Shown here: positions 42,024-50,880 of the stretch, one piece after another
How positions within the stretch are numbered: position 1 is the first letter of the stretch
How the letters are laid out: each line of letters begins with the position of its first letter
Notes under the pieces: model-generated
What the model was told of the DNA's origin: nothing
Databases searched by the model: none
Seen by the model: only the letters and a program-made list of their open reading frames with translations
Position numbers and translations under genes: made by a program
Assembly: GCA_016794625.1 (NCBI GenBank)
Contig: JAEUGY010000066.1
Span: 1-64,000 of the forward strand
Origin: Opitutaceae bacterium
GTDB taxonomy: Bacteria; Verrucomicrobiota; Verrucomicrobiia; Opitutales; Opitutaceae
Length of the DNA stretch: 64,000 bases
Direction of reading: 5' to 3'

Positions 42024-44831
42024 TCAGGCGAGAGGCGCCGGCTCGACCGGAGTGATCACCGCGCTCAGCGCATCGCGCAGGGCATGCAGACGTTCCGGGT
42101 CGGAAATGGCGCTGTGGGAGGCATCCTCGATGTAGAAGGTGTCGATGGCGACACCCCGCTCGGTGCCGATCCGGGCGAACGTGATGTCGAAGCCCTGGTC
42201 GCTGATGGTCTTGGCCAGACGAAACAACAGGCCGATCTCATCGCGGGCCTGGATCTCGATGATCGTGCGCTGCATCGAAAGCTCGTGGTAGACGTCCACG
42301 GTCGGCGGAAAGGAGGTATGCAGCGCGTCGCCGGCTTTTGAGGAGGTCGAGTACCGCGACGACGCCGCCAGCTTCTTGGCCTGGGCGACAATATCGGGGA
42401 AAAGGTCCTTGTTCTGCACGAGTGCCGATTCGACCGTGCGGGCAAACGTCTCCTGCGCGGTGGCGCTCTGCACCACGCCGCGTCCCGGCTCGACGACGTA
42501 GAACGTGTCGATCGCGATGTGATCACTGCGGGAAATCACCTTGGCGCCGAGAATGGAGAGACCGGCGACACTGAACGCGCCGGCGAGCTTGTAAAAGAGA
42601 CCCGCGCGATCCCACGTGACCACATTGACGACCGTGAGCGAGCGGTTGAGATCGTCCTTCCATTCGATGACGGGTTTGAGCGAGCTGACTGAGTCAGCGG
42701 CGGTGATCGATCGCAGCAGGCGATTCACCATTTGGATGTGAAGAGCGATCTCGCTGGTATCGGTGTGGATGAAGTAACGCTCCGGCAGCAGATTGAAGTG
42801 CGCGGCGATCTCGTCCTGGCTGATGCCGGGAATGTTCTTGGTGACGAGTTCCTGGAAGGTCATTTGCAGACGTTGCGAATTGCGGGTGGCGAGTGCCTCA
42901 CCGTGGATGAAGTGTTCTAGCGTCGCTCGAAAAAGCGTTGTGTGAAGGGTGTCCTTGTAGCCATTCCAGAGCCCCGCCGAGGTGCCACGGGCATCGCAGA
43001 ACGTATGGACATAGAGGTAGCGAAGACGTTCTGCGTCGCCGACCAGTTCGGCAAAAGCGGAGGCGGTGTTGGGATCATCGACATCACGCTTCTGCCAAAA
43101 GCGTGCCATGATGAGGTGATTTTTGATGACGAATGAAACTAATTCAAGGCTGGTGGCATCCACCTCCATGCGTTCGAGCAAGGGAACGGCGATCGCCACC
43201 CCGCTTTCCGCGTGTCCCTTGATGCCGCGCGCTTTGCCGATATCGTGCAGAAGCAGAATCAGATAAAGCAGCGTGGGAGATGCTGTTTCGTGGAGCGTGG
43301 CGCGGTACTTCAGGCTGACCGGGGAGGCGTCGGTAAAAATGTTGTCCAGTTCCCGGATGGCATGAAGCGTATGGATGTCGGCGGTGTAGCGGTGGTAAAA
43401 TTCGTGCTGCACGAGGCAGGTCAGAGCGTCGAATTCGGGGATGAACCGGCCGAGCACCCCCAGTTCGTGCATCAGGGATAGGATCGGGTAGACGGCGCCT
43501 GCCTCCTCGAGGATGGAGCGGAAGGAGATGTTGGCGTCGGGGGATTGCTGGATGCGTCGGGTGAGCAGAGGCAGTCCTTCGCGGATCAGGGCTTGGAGGG
43601 CGAAGTCGGGTTTTGCTCCGAGTTGCTGGCAGTGGCGGAAGACCCGAATCAATCGGACCGGATCCTGACGAAAAACCTCGACGGATTCCGGGGCCAGTTC
43701 ACCCGAGCGCAGGACAAAGCCATCGATGCGTTTTGTCCGTTCCATCCGGCGGGCTCGGATGGCATCACGAAACGAGACTTTACTCCCGTCCGGCGTTTCC
43801 AGGGTCAGGGCGAGCCGATTCTCAATCAGCTTTGAGATGCGGTAGATGGTCTGGGCCGCCCGGTAGTAGTCGTGCATGAACTGCTCGACCCGACCCAAGG
43901 CGTCGTGGTGAGTGTAGCCGAGCCCGAGGGCGATTCGGGGCTGGATATCGAGCGCCAGCACATCCGTCGGACGTTTGCTCTGGAAGTGCAGTTCGTTTCT
44001 GACCCGTTGCAGGAAGGTGTAGGCTCGCTGAAAGTCGCGCACTTCGTTGCGGCGCAGGTAGGACTGGGTTGCGAGTTCGTCGAGCGTCATGATCCCGAGT
44101 TTGACCCGGGCCATCCAGATGGAGTTTTGGTAATCTCGCAGGCCACCCACGCCGTTCTTGATGTCGGGTTCCTGAAGGAAAACCGTGTCACCGTATTTGG
44201 CGCGACGCTGCGCCTGGTCCGCCAGTCGCGCCGCGATGTAGCTCCGTGGATCCTCCTCGGTGTAAAACGACCGGTAGGCGACAGCAAATGCGTCGTAGAG
44301 TGCGACCGTTCCGGCGATCAAGCGGGCCTCGAGCAAAGCGGTTTTCGTTTGGATGTCGTTTCTCGCTTCCGTGAAGGTCTCGTCGACGGTGCGGGTCGAG
44401 TGGCCGACCTTCAGTCCGCAGTCCCAGAGAATATAGAGGATTTCATTCGATAAATGCTCTTGCAGTGGCTTGATGACCAGGGGTTTGGCCTTTGGGGGAA
44501 ACAGGAAGAGCAGATCGATGTCACTCAGGGGGCTCAACTCCGCCCGACCGTAGCCGCCCAAGGCGACGAGGGCGACCGACGAAGGCATTTCCCCGTGTTT
44601 GCGAACGTAGGTCGCAAGGGCGTAGTCGAAGAGGTGTGCGAGGAGAACATCGACCATCGCGGCTCGGGCGTGGGCGATATCGAGCCCCGGTTCACCCGCA
44701 TCGTGACGCATCCGGATCATCGCGCTTTCCAGCCGGAGGAACGTCTTGCAGGCCGCGAGCCGCTCAGCGACGGGAAGATCGCCGACAAAGTTCAGTCGTT
44801 CGCGAGCGTGTTTTTGGAGGCGACCGGTCAT
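42024..44831 (-). CDS. glnD: [Protein-PII] uridylyltransferase / uridylyl-removing enzyme
   Basis: A 935-residue nitrogen-status sensor that uridylylates PII when glutamine is low and removes UMP when it is high. The nucleotidyltransferase motif GGYGRAELSPLSDIDLLFL is at about 92-110. The HD phosphohydrolase is centred on LLHDIGKARG (about 526-534), and two C-terminal ACT domains begin near VNVVTWDRAGLFYKLAGAF and IIEIQARDEIGLLFRLAKT. All domains are intact. The frame extends 21 codons upstream, but homologues start at MTGRLQKHARERL. The PII gene itself is not in the window. Confidence 0.95.
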   Translation of the reverse strand: MTGRLQKHARERLNFVGDLPVAERLAACKTFLRLESAMIRMRHDAGEPGLDIAHARAAMVDVLLAHLFDYALATYVRKHGEMPSSVALVALGGYGRAELSPLSDIDLLFLFPPKAKPLVIKPLQEHLSNEILYILWDCGLKVGHSTRTVDETFTEARNDIQTKTALLEARLIAGTVALYDAFAVAYRSFYTEEDPRSYIAARLADQAQRRAKYGDTVFLQEPDIKNGVGGLRDYQNSIWMARVKLGIMTLDELATQSYLRRNEVRDFQRAYTFLQRVRNELHFQSKRPTDVLALDIQPRIALGLGYTHHDALGRVEQFMHDYYRAAQTIYRISKLIENRLALTLETPDGSKVSFRDAIRARRMERTKRIDGFVLRSGELAPESVEVFRQDPVRLIRVFRHCQQLGAKPDFALQALIREGLPLLTRRIQQSPDANISFRSILEEAGAVYPILSLMHELGVLGRFIPEFDALTCLVQHEFYHRYTADIHTLHAIRELDNIFTDASPVSLKYRATLHETASPTLLYLILLLHDIGKARGIKGHAESGVAIAVPLLERMEVDATSLELVSFVIKNHLIMARFWQKRDVDDPNTASAFAELVGDAERLRYLYVHTFCDARGTSAGLWNGYKDTLHTTLFRATLEHFIHGEALATRNSQRLQMTFQELVTKNIPGISQDEIAAHFNLLPERYFIHTDTSEIALHIQMVNRLLRSITAADSVSSLKPVIEWKDDLNRSLTVVNVVTWDRAGLFYKLAGAFSVAGLSILGAKVISRSDHIAIDTFYVVEPGRGVVQSATAQETFARTVESALVQNKDLFPDIVAQAKKLAASSRYSTSSKAGDALHTSFPPTVDVYHELSMQRTIIEIQARDEIGLLFRLAKTISDQGFDITFARIGTERGVAIDTFYIEDASHSAISDPERLHALRDALSAVITPVEPAPLA

Positions 44832-44981
44832 GGAAAAAAGGACGGCACAAGCGTGGCAGCGCGAAGCATCGCTTGCCGGGCAGGCTGCATTCAACGTTCA
44901 AGTTGGAGGAGCATCGACCTCTGCAGCGTCCTCCCAGTCCGCCCCGCCACCTGACGTTGCTCCGCGATCAGAGCCCCAAAA

Positions 44982-45059
44982 CTTAGGGACAGGCTCATTT
45001 TGTTCCATCCCACACTTAGGGACAGACGGATTTAACCATCTAAGGGACAGACGGATTAG
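44982..45059 (+). repeat. Left AGGGACAG motif array of the transposase element
   Basis: AGGGACAG occurs three times in direct orientation (44985-44992, 45018-45025 and 45043-45050). Copies 2 and 3 are followed by ACGGATT. All are preceded by CTTA or CTAA. They sit just upstream of the transposase gene, and inverted copies lie downstream. Confidence 0.75.
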
Positions 45060-45112
45060 AAAATGGGGATCGCAATGGGTTTTTAATTGCAAATTAAATG
45101 CTAAATGCCTGA

Positions 45113-46123
45113 ATGGGCTTCATGCGCTCCTCTCGCCTAAAGCCTTCTCCGGACCTCGGCGTAGCTGCTTATCATGTGATCAGTCGAACCGTGAACGGGG
45201 AGTTTCTCTTCGACGAAGAGGCCAAAGGGGTCCTCCGACAGCAGCTGTGGAGAGTATCAGACTATTGCGGGGTCCAGATCGTCACTTACGCGATAATGAG
45301 CAATCACTTCCACGTTTTGGTCGTGGTCCCCCAAAGAGCCCCTGTTGATGATGCGGAACTTCTTCGGCGGTATCGCGTTCTGTACCCCCAGCCCACGAAG
45401 TACCAGGCTGCTCGGCTGGAAGTGATTGAAGCTCAACTGGCGACCAACGGGCCTCTCGCTGTGGCGTGGCGTCGGCGACAGTTGGCTTTGATGGGAGACC
45501 TCTCGCCGTTCGTTCAACTGCTTAAGCAGCGGTTTTCGATCTGGTTCAACCGGAACCACGGTCGCTTCGGCACGCTCTGGGCCGAACGCTTCAAGAGTGA
45601 CCTCATTGAGCCTGCGCGCCACGCACTTAAAGTTACTGCGGCCTATATCGACTTGAATTGCATCCGAGCGGGTCTCGTTGCCGATCCAAAGGACTATTCA
45701 TTTTGCGGGTACGCCGATGCAGTCGCGGGCCATCAGCGAGCACAGCAGGGCCTTTACCTGGTTTCTGGCGAACGAAATTGGGAGCAGGTTCAGGAGAGTT
45801 ATCGCCAGTTCCTGTTTTCTTTGGGAACGGTGGAGGTGGAGGGGAAGGCGCGAATCCAGCCCGGACAATTTGAGGCGGTCATTGAGGCGGGCGGTAAGTT
45901 GCCGCTGCCTTTGGCTTTGCTCTGTCGGAATCGGTTCTTCTCGGATGGAGGGGTGCTAGGATCGCGTCACTACGTGGAAGCACAGCTGGAACTCTATCGC
46001 GAAAAGACCGGCTGCCGACGCAACGCCACCGTGCGACCGCTACCCTCGTCCATCGCCGAGTGGGGAGACCTTTATGTGCTCCGCGGACTGAGAAAGAAGG
46101 CGATCGTGTTTCCCAAGGCCTAG
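45113..46123 (+). CDS. REP-associated tyrosine transposase (Y1/IS200-like)
   Basis: A 336-residue Y1-type transposase. The core is AAYHVISRTVNGEFLFDEE, YAIMSNHFHVLVVVP with the HUH metal-binding His65 and His67, then LKQRFSIWFNRNHGRFGTLWAERF, and ALKVTAAYIDLNCIRAGLV with a candidate nucleophilic Tyr. These match the RAYT group, single-copy domesticated relatives of IS200 that act on short palindromic or motif repeats. A longer C-terminal extension (after about 220) is typical of this lineage. Start options are ATG at 45113 or 45122. It is inserted between glnD and valS and framed by inverted AGGGACAG motifs. Confidence 0.88.
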   Translation: MGFMRSSRLKPSPDLGVAAYHVISRTVNGEFLFDEEAKGVLRQQLWRVSDYCGVQIVTYAIMSNHFHVLVVVPQRAPVDDAELLRRYRVLYPQPTKYQAARLEVIEAQLATNGPLAVAWRRRQLALMGDLSPFVQLLKQRFSIWFNRNHGRFGTLWAERFKSDLIEPARHALKVTAAYIDLNCIRAGLVADPKDYSFCGYADAVAGHQRAQQGLYLVSGERNWEQVQESYRQFLFSLGTVEVEGKARIQPGQFEAVIEAGGKLPLPLALLCRNRFFSDGGVLGSRHYVEAQLELYREKTGCRRNATVRPLPSSIAEWGDLYVLRGLRKKAIVFPKA

Positions 46124-46467
46124 CCGAGCGTCGACGGCTTTGGACTTAGGGGTATTGCGTTCCAGCCTCAATCCACTCCTGCGTCGGGCAGCGACAGGTT
46201 CGCCGCCGACGCGGCTCTATGTCTGTCGCTGCGGAGTTGCGCGCGGGTAAATGGTCTGGCGAATCGATTTTGCCCGATCGCATTCCAGCGATTGCGCGGT
46301 CGGTTGGAGGTCATTTGGACCGACCGGGTTTTTGGCTGCTCTTCGGCGGCCCATTTTCTGACCTGTCCCTTTTGGTGGGAGTTTTTGGGCTGTCCCTTAT
46401 TGCGGTGGGAAGCCGCTTGCCTCATGGGGGCAGGGGCGGTTGCCTCTTGGGTTCATCGTCAACGACC
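46124..46467. other. Intergenic region between transposase and valS
   Basis: A 344-bp spacer that combines the right end of the transposase element and the valS promoter. It holds two inverted CTGTCCCT motifs and a partial ACTTAGGGG at 46144. I looked for a T-box leader before valS and saw no specifier or T-box sequence. Confidence 0.45.
46363..46397 (-). repeat. Right CTGTCCCT motif pair of the transposase element
   Basis: CTGTCCCT is found at 46363-46370 and 46390-46397, the inverse complement of the AGGGACAG motifs on the left. The flanking bases CCATTTTCTGAC and TTTTGG also resemble the inverted left copy, which supports real terminal symmetry. Confidence 0.7.
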
Positions 46468-49224
46468 ATGCCCGAGATCACCAAAAGCTACGAACCGCGT
46501 GATGTGGAAGCCCGCTGGTATGCTGCCTGGCAGCAGGCCAAGTGCTTTGCCGGCAAGGCATTGCCTGGCCAGGAAACCTATACGATCGTCATTCCGCCGC
46601 CGAATGTGACCGGTATTCTGCACATGGGCCATGTGCTGAACAACACCCTGCAGGACGCACTCATTCGGCGGGCCCGATTGGAAGGCAAGGCGGCCTGCTG
46701 GATTCCGGGAACGGATCACGCGGGCATCGCCACGCAGACCATGGTCGAAAAGCACTTGAAGAAGTCCGAGGGCAAGGGTCGTCGCGATCTTGGGCGCGAC
46801 GCCTTTCTCGAACGGGTTTGGTCGTGGCGTGGCGAAAAGGGTGACATCATCCTAAAGCAGCTGCGCGAGCTGGGATGTTCCTGCGATTGGGATCGCACCC
46901 ACTTTACGATGGATCCGGGCTACAGCCGGGCGGTGCTCACGTCGTTTGTCCACCTGTTTCGGAAGGGCCACATTTATCGTGGCAAGCGCATGGTGAACTG
47001 GTGCCCGGCTTCTCTGACGGCGCTTTCCGACGAGGAGGTGGAGATGCGTCCGACGAAGGGCTTCATCTATAAACTCCGATACGACTTGGTGACTCCGTCC
47101 GGCGAAACCACCCACCTCGTGGTGGAGACGACACGCCCCGAGACCATTCCTGCAGATGTGGCGTTGGCGGTGCATCCCGACGATGCGCGTTACCGGCACC
47201 TCGTCGGTCAGCACGTCTGGCGACCGCTGGGGGAACGTGCGCCCCTGCCGATCGTGGCGGACGCGGCGGTGGATCCGGTGTTTGCCGCTGGAGTGCTCAA
47301 GGTCACTCCGGCGCATGACAAAGTCGACTTTGAGATCGGCCAGCGTCATCGCCTGCCGGTCATCGACGCACTCAACGCCGATGGCACCCTCAACGAAGCG
47401 GCCGGTCCCGAGCTGGCCGGAATGGAACGGTTTGCCGGTCGCAAGAAGGCAGCGGAGCTCCTGCGCGAACGCGGCGCGTTGCTTGAGGAAAAGCCCTACG
47501 AAAACAACGTGGGTTATTCCCAGCGCGCCGGTGTGCCCATCGAACCCCGCCTGACCCAGCAATGGTGGCTGCGCTATCCACGGGTGGAAGAGGCTAAACA
47601 GGTGGTGCGAGACGGTCTCATCCAGTTCCATCCGGAGCGTTGGAGCAAAGTTTACCTTAACTGGCTGGAAAACATCCAGGATTGGTGCATCAGCCGTCAG
47701 CTTTGGTGGGGACATCGCATTCCCGTGTGGTACCGCAAGGGCATCGACCGGGAGAAACTGACCGAGGCAGACCTGCTTGATCCGACCAAGGTGCACGTGT
47801 CGCTCGACGGCCCCTCCGACCCCCAGGGATGGGAACAGGAGGAGGACGTTTTGGATACCTGGGCTTCGTCCTGGCTCTGGCCCTTCGCGACGCTGGGTTG
47901 GCCCGATCCGTCGGCGATGGCGAAGGCGAACTATTCCGCTTTTTATCCGACCACCACGCTCGCGACCGGGGCGGACATCATCTTTTTCTGGGTCGCCCGC
48001 ATGATCATGGCGGGACTTGAATTCACCGGCGACGATCGCGCCTCGCTCTCGCACGAGGAACTCGCCCGCCGGGTTCCGTTCCGGCATGTGTACTTCAACG
48101 GCATCGTGCGCGACAAGACCGGGCGGAAGATGTCGAAGACGCTCGGCAATTCTCCCGATCCGCTCGATCTCATTGCCAAGTACGGCGCGGATGGCCTGCG
48201 CTTCGGCCTGCTCCAGATCGCGCCGCTGGGACAGGACGTGAAGTTCGACGAGGACCGCATCGAGAGTGGAAAGAACTTCTGCAACAAGCTCTGGAACGCA
48301 TGCCGTTTTCGCCAGATGAGCGGGCCGATGGCAGACAACCGGTCGCCGGAGGCGATCTTCGCCCGCCTCGTGCCGGCCAAGCTCGACGACGACGATCACG
48401 CGTTGCTGGCCGCTTTAGTCGACACCGTGCGCACCGTGGAGCGTGGCTTCAGCGACTTCGAATTCGCGGGTGCCACCCAGCGCCTGTATTCCTTTTTCTG
48501 GAACGACTTTTGCGACTGGTACGTCGAAGTGGCCAAGACCCGCGTGCAAGATCCGGCCGCCCAGCCGCATGTGCTGGCGGTACAGGATCTCGTCATTCGC
48601 GAGTTTCTGCTCCTTTTTGCGCCGTTCGCCCCCTTCATCACCGAAGAGCTTTGGCATCTGCTGGGCTACGGCGGCGACGGCGAGTTCCTGCAATCGACCC
48701 GGATTGGCACCTCGGACGGGCTCACTGCTCAGCTCGCCTCACTGGGGATCCGGATCGATTCCGAGGCTACGGCCCGGGTGGAGACGCTGAAGCAAGTGAC
48801 CAGTCTGGCCCGCCAACTGAAGGCGGATCAGGCCGTGGCGCAGAAGCGCGACGTGACCTTCCATGTTCTGGCCGGCGACGCGGAGTGGTCCCTGGTGGCG
48901 GTTTCCATGGCCAAGATCACCCGGTTGGTGGGGGCGGCGTCGCTGTTGCGCACGGCGGACAAGCCGGCGTTTCCGGCGATGGTGACGCCGTTGGGCACCT
49001 TCTTTCTCGACACCGGAATCAAGGTCGATGCGGCGGCGGAAAAGCAGCGGCTGACGAAGGAGCTCGATCAGGTCAGCAAACACGTCGCCGCCACGGAGGC
49101 ACGCCTGTCGAACGAGGCCTTTGTCAGCAAAGCCCCTCCCGCGGTGCTCGAAGGCGCTCGCAAGCAGCTCGCCGACCAGAAGGCGAAGCGGGCTGAAATC
49201 GAGCGACTCTTGGCTGCGCTTTGA
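46468..49224 (+). CDS. valS: Valyl-tRNA synthetase
   Basis: A 918-residue class I synthetase charging tRNA-Val. The HIGH-type motif is PPNVTGILHMGH (about 45-56). The editing domain includes TTRPETIPADVALAVHP and TPAHDKVDFEIGQRH. The KMSKS motif lies in GRKMSKTLGNSPDPLDL (about 554). The C-terminal coiled coil EKQRLTKELDQVSKHVAATE is typical of ValS. The frame is open to 46219, but that part covers the transposase-related motifs. The real start is MPEITKSYEPRDVE at 46468. Confidence 0.96.
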   Translation: MPEITKSYEPRDVEARWYAAWQQAKCFAGKALPGQETYTIVIPPPNVTGILHMGHVLNNTLQDALIRRARLEGKAACWIPGTDHAGIATQTMVEKHLKKSEGKGRRDLGRDAFLERVWSWRGEKGDIILKQLRELGCSCDWDRTHFTMDPGYSRAVLTSFVHLFRKGHIYRGKRMVNWCPASLTALSDEEVEMRPTKGFIYKLRYDLVTPSGETTHLVVETTRPETIPADVALAVHPDDARYRHLVGQHVWRPLGERAPLPIVADAAVDPVFAAGVLKVTPAHDKVDFEIGQRHRLPVIDALNADGTLNEAAGPELAGMERFAGRKKAAELLRERGALLEEKPYENNVGYSQRAGVPIEPRLTQQWWLRYPRVEEAKQVVRDGLIQFHPERWSKVYLNWLENIQDWCISRQLWWGHRIPVWYRKGIDREKLTEADLLDPTKVHVSLDGPSDPQGWEQEEDVLDTWASSWLWPFATLGWPDPSAMAKANYSAFYPTTTLATGADIIFFWVARMIMAGLEFTGDDRASLSHEELARRVPFRHVYFNGIVRDKTGRKMSKTLGNSPDPLDLIAKYGADGLRFGLLQIAPLGQDVKFDEDRIESGKNFCNKLWNACRFRQMSGPMADNRSPEAIFARLVPAKLDDDDHALLAALVDTVRTVERGFSDFEFAGATQRLYSFFWNDFCDWYVEVAKTRVQDPAAQPHVLAVQDLVIREFLLLFAPFAPFITEELWHLLGYGGDGEFLQSTRIGTSDGLTAQLASLGIRIDSEATARVETLKQVTSLARQLKADQAVAQKRDVTFHVLAGDAEWSLVAVSMAKITRLVGAASLLRTADKPAFPAMVTPLGTFFLDTGIKVDAAAEKQRLTKELDQVSKHVAATEARLSNEAFVSKAPPAVLEGARKQLADQKAKRAEIERLLAAL

Positions 49225-49591
49225 GGCTACGTTTGGGGTGCCCCCGTGGCAAGCGAGGCGGGCCGAGCCTCGAGGTTTCGGCCTCCTCGCCGCAGCCTGC
49301 GTTTGCCCGGATGACGGGCCAGCAATCCACTTGATGGGGGCCGGACTCAATCGTGGCTGATCGGGGGTCGTAGTTCGCCTGTCCCTTTGTGTGTTTCGCC
49401 TGTCCCCTAGTGGAGAGCGGGGTTTGGCTGCCTGCTTTTGATTTCAGACTTCGGCCGTGCGCTCCGACCCTTGGACGCGTTGTATCGGCTGCGGCCGAAC
49501 TCCTCGGAAACAACCGGGCGGGCTTGTACTGTCACACGATGGGCTGCGATGCGGCGAACGGACTCGTTCGCCAGGCTACGACTCGCCGCAC
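49225..49591. other. Intergenic region with hairpin and CTGTCCC motifs
   Basis: A 367-bp gap between convergent genes. An imperfect stem at 49253-49290 (GCGAGG...CCTCGC) directly follows valS and could end its transcript. Two CTGTCCC motifs follow, and the rest (49410-49591) shows no gene I can support. Confidence 0.5.
49379..49407 (-). repeat. Solo CTGTCCC motif pair
   Basis: CTGTCCCT (49379-49386) and CTGTCCCC (49400-49407), each preceded by TTCGC, repeat at a 21-bp spacing. They are the same motif that frames the transposase 3 kb away, but with no transposase gene beside them. Confidence 0.6.
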
Positions 49592-50869
49592 TTAGCGCGG
49601 CAGGGCAGGGCGGACGGTGGGCGATGGACGCGTCAGCGTATTCAGCCAGTTTCCACCCCCGCGCTGCTCGTAGAGGGCCACTCGGCTGTCGCCGCCCAGA
49701 ATCGACGAAATCCGGCCGCGGGCGTCGGCGGCGAGTGACGCCAACTGGGCGGTGCGCGTCTCGGGGGTGAGCGAGGAGTCGCGTCGGATTTCCGCGGCGC
49801 GCTGCTGTGTCGTGGTCTGGGTCGTGGCGATGGTGCGGGCCGCGGACAGCGGCAGTTCAAGTTGCGTGACGAGTCGGGCCAACGAGCTCGTCTGTGGATC
49901 GGTCGCCAGCTTGTAATCTGCTGCCCGCTCGGGAGAGAGCTGGGCCATGAACTGGGACTGGAGTTGATTGAGTTGACCGTAAAGCTGGGCGTAGTTGGAG
50001 GGTGTGCCGAATGGATCGGGCGGGAACACGGTGGTGGACGAAGCCAGCAGACGGTAGAAGGAGCGAAATTCCGCTTCGGATGGATTGAAGCCGGACAATT
50101 GGGAACGAAGGAAATTTGCCGTGCCGGAGGAGCGGACGGCGTAGTCTTCGAACTCCGACGTTGTCAGCAGGGCCTGGAGGTCTTTCCACTTTTGTTCCTG
50201 CAGGTAGGCGAGTCGCTCGGTCTCTTCGGGCAACAGGATGACGCGTCCTGGCCCCCCCGGGGCAATCGCTTGCTGAATAATCTCATTCGTGAGTTCGTCG
50301 TAGTCGCGGAGCAGCGCCCGAACGTGCGCGCGCTTGTCTTCGGGCACTCCGCCCAACTCGATCCGGTTTTGGCGCAAGGTGTTTTCGACGGACTGTTCGT
50401 ACATCTCTTCCGGGCCGAGCAACTCCTTCAACAGGGCGCGCTGGGCCTTGAATTCAGCGTTCGCGGCTTCGAGGGCTTCTTTCGGGAATTCGGAGTACTT
50501 CCAGTAAGGTTTGGAAAGGCGTTCGCGCTGCAATCGTCCCGAGGTTCCGGCTGAGGGATCGGCAGCCTGGGCACGCACCAGCAAACGGAGCAGATCGGGC
50601 GGGCAGCCGGCAGCACGAAGATTCTGCACATAGGTTCGCAGGTCGACGTGGGATATCCCGGTGAACGATCTGCGAAGGGCTTCCGCCTCGACGGGAGTGA
50701 GGTTGAGAGCGGCGGCTTGCTCAGCACTGGTTCCGGAAAGGGACTGAGATGGACCTGGAAGGGTCGCAGGCGGTGGTGCAATCCGCGCGGAAGCGGGATC
50801 CTGCCGCGCGAGCGTGTAGGCCAACACGAGGTTTCCGGCCAACGAGAGGACGAGGAAGATGCGTTTCAT
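49592..50869 (-). CDS. Secreted helical protein of unknown function, paralogue A
   Basis: A 425-residue protein with a leader (MKRIFLVLSLAGNLVLAYTLA) that may serve as signal peptide or membrane anchor. The rest is largely helical and rich in Glu, Arg, Leu and Ala. Recognisable stretches are TERLAYLQEQKWKDLQALLT, SEFEDYAVRSSGTANFLRSQ, LAADARGRISSILGGDSRVA and LYEQRGGGNWLNTL. A Pro/Thr-rich tail follows. The next gene is a clear paralogue. The family is unknown to me. The frame runs further upstream, but the leader fixes the start at 50869. It follows paralogue B by 11 bp, so they form an operon. Confidence 0.7.
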   Translation of the reverse strand: MKRIFLVLSLAGNLVLAYTLARQDPASARIAPPPATLPGPSQSLSGTSAEQAAALNLTPVEAEALRRSFTGISHVDLRTYVQNLRAAGCPPDLLRLLVRAQAADPSAGTSGRLQRERLSKPYWKYSEFPKEALEAANAEFKAQRALLKELLGPEEMYEQSVENTLRQNRIELGGVPEDKRAHVRALLRDYDELTNEIIQQAIAPGGPGRVILLPEETERLAYLQEQKWKDLQALLTTSEFEDYAVRSSGTANFLRSQLSGFNPSEAEFRSFYRLLASSTTVFPPDPFGTPSNYAQLYGQLNQLQSQFMAQLSPERAADYKLATDPQTSSLARLVTQLELPLSAARTIATTQTTTQQRAAEIRRDSSLTPETRTAQLASLAADARGRISSILGGDSRVALYEQRGGGNWLNTLTRPSPTVRPALPR

Positions 50870-50880
50870 GGCCGTTTCGA

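Noticed and set aside
44982..45059. CRISPR-like repeat array
   Set aside because: Only three short motif copies with unequal spacing (33 and 25 bp), no uniform repeat of 25 bp or more and no cas genes.
45113..46123. Full insertion sequence with terminal inverted repeats and target duplication
   Set aside because: No long terminal repeats or target-site duplication are seen; the gene fits a single-copy RAYT rather than a classical IS.
46219..46467. N-terminal extension of the valS frame
   Set aside because: It covers the transposase end motifs and is not related to ValS proteins; the synthetase starts at 46468.
46124..46467. T-box riboswitch upstream of valS
   Set aside because: No T-box consensus, specifier loop or terminator/antiterminator pair could be found.
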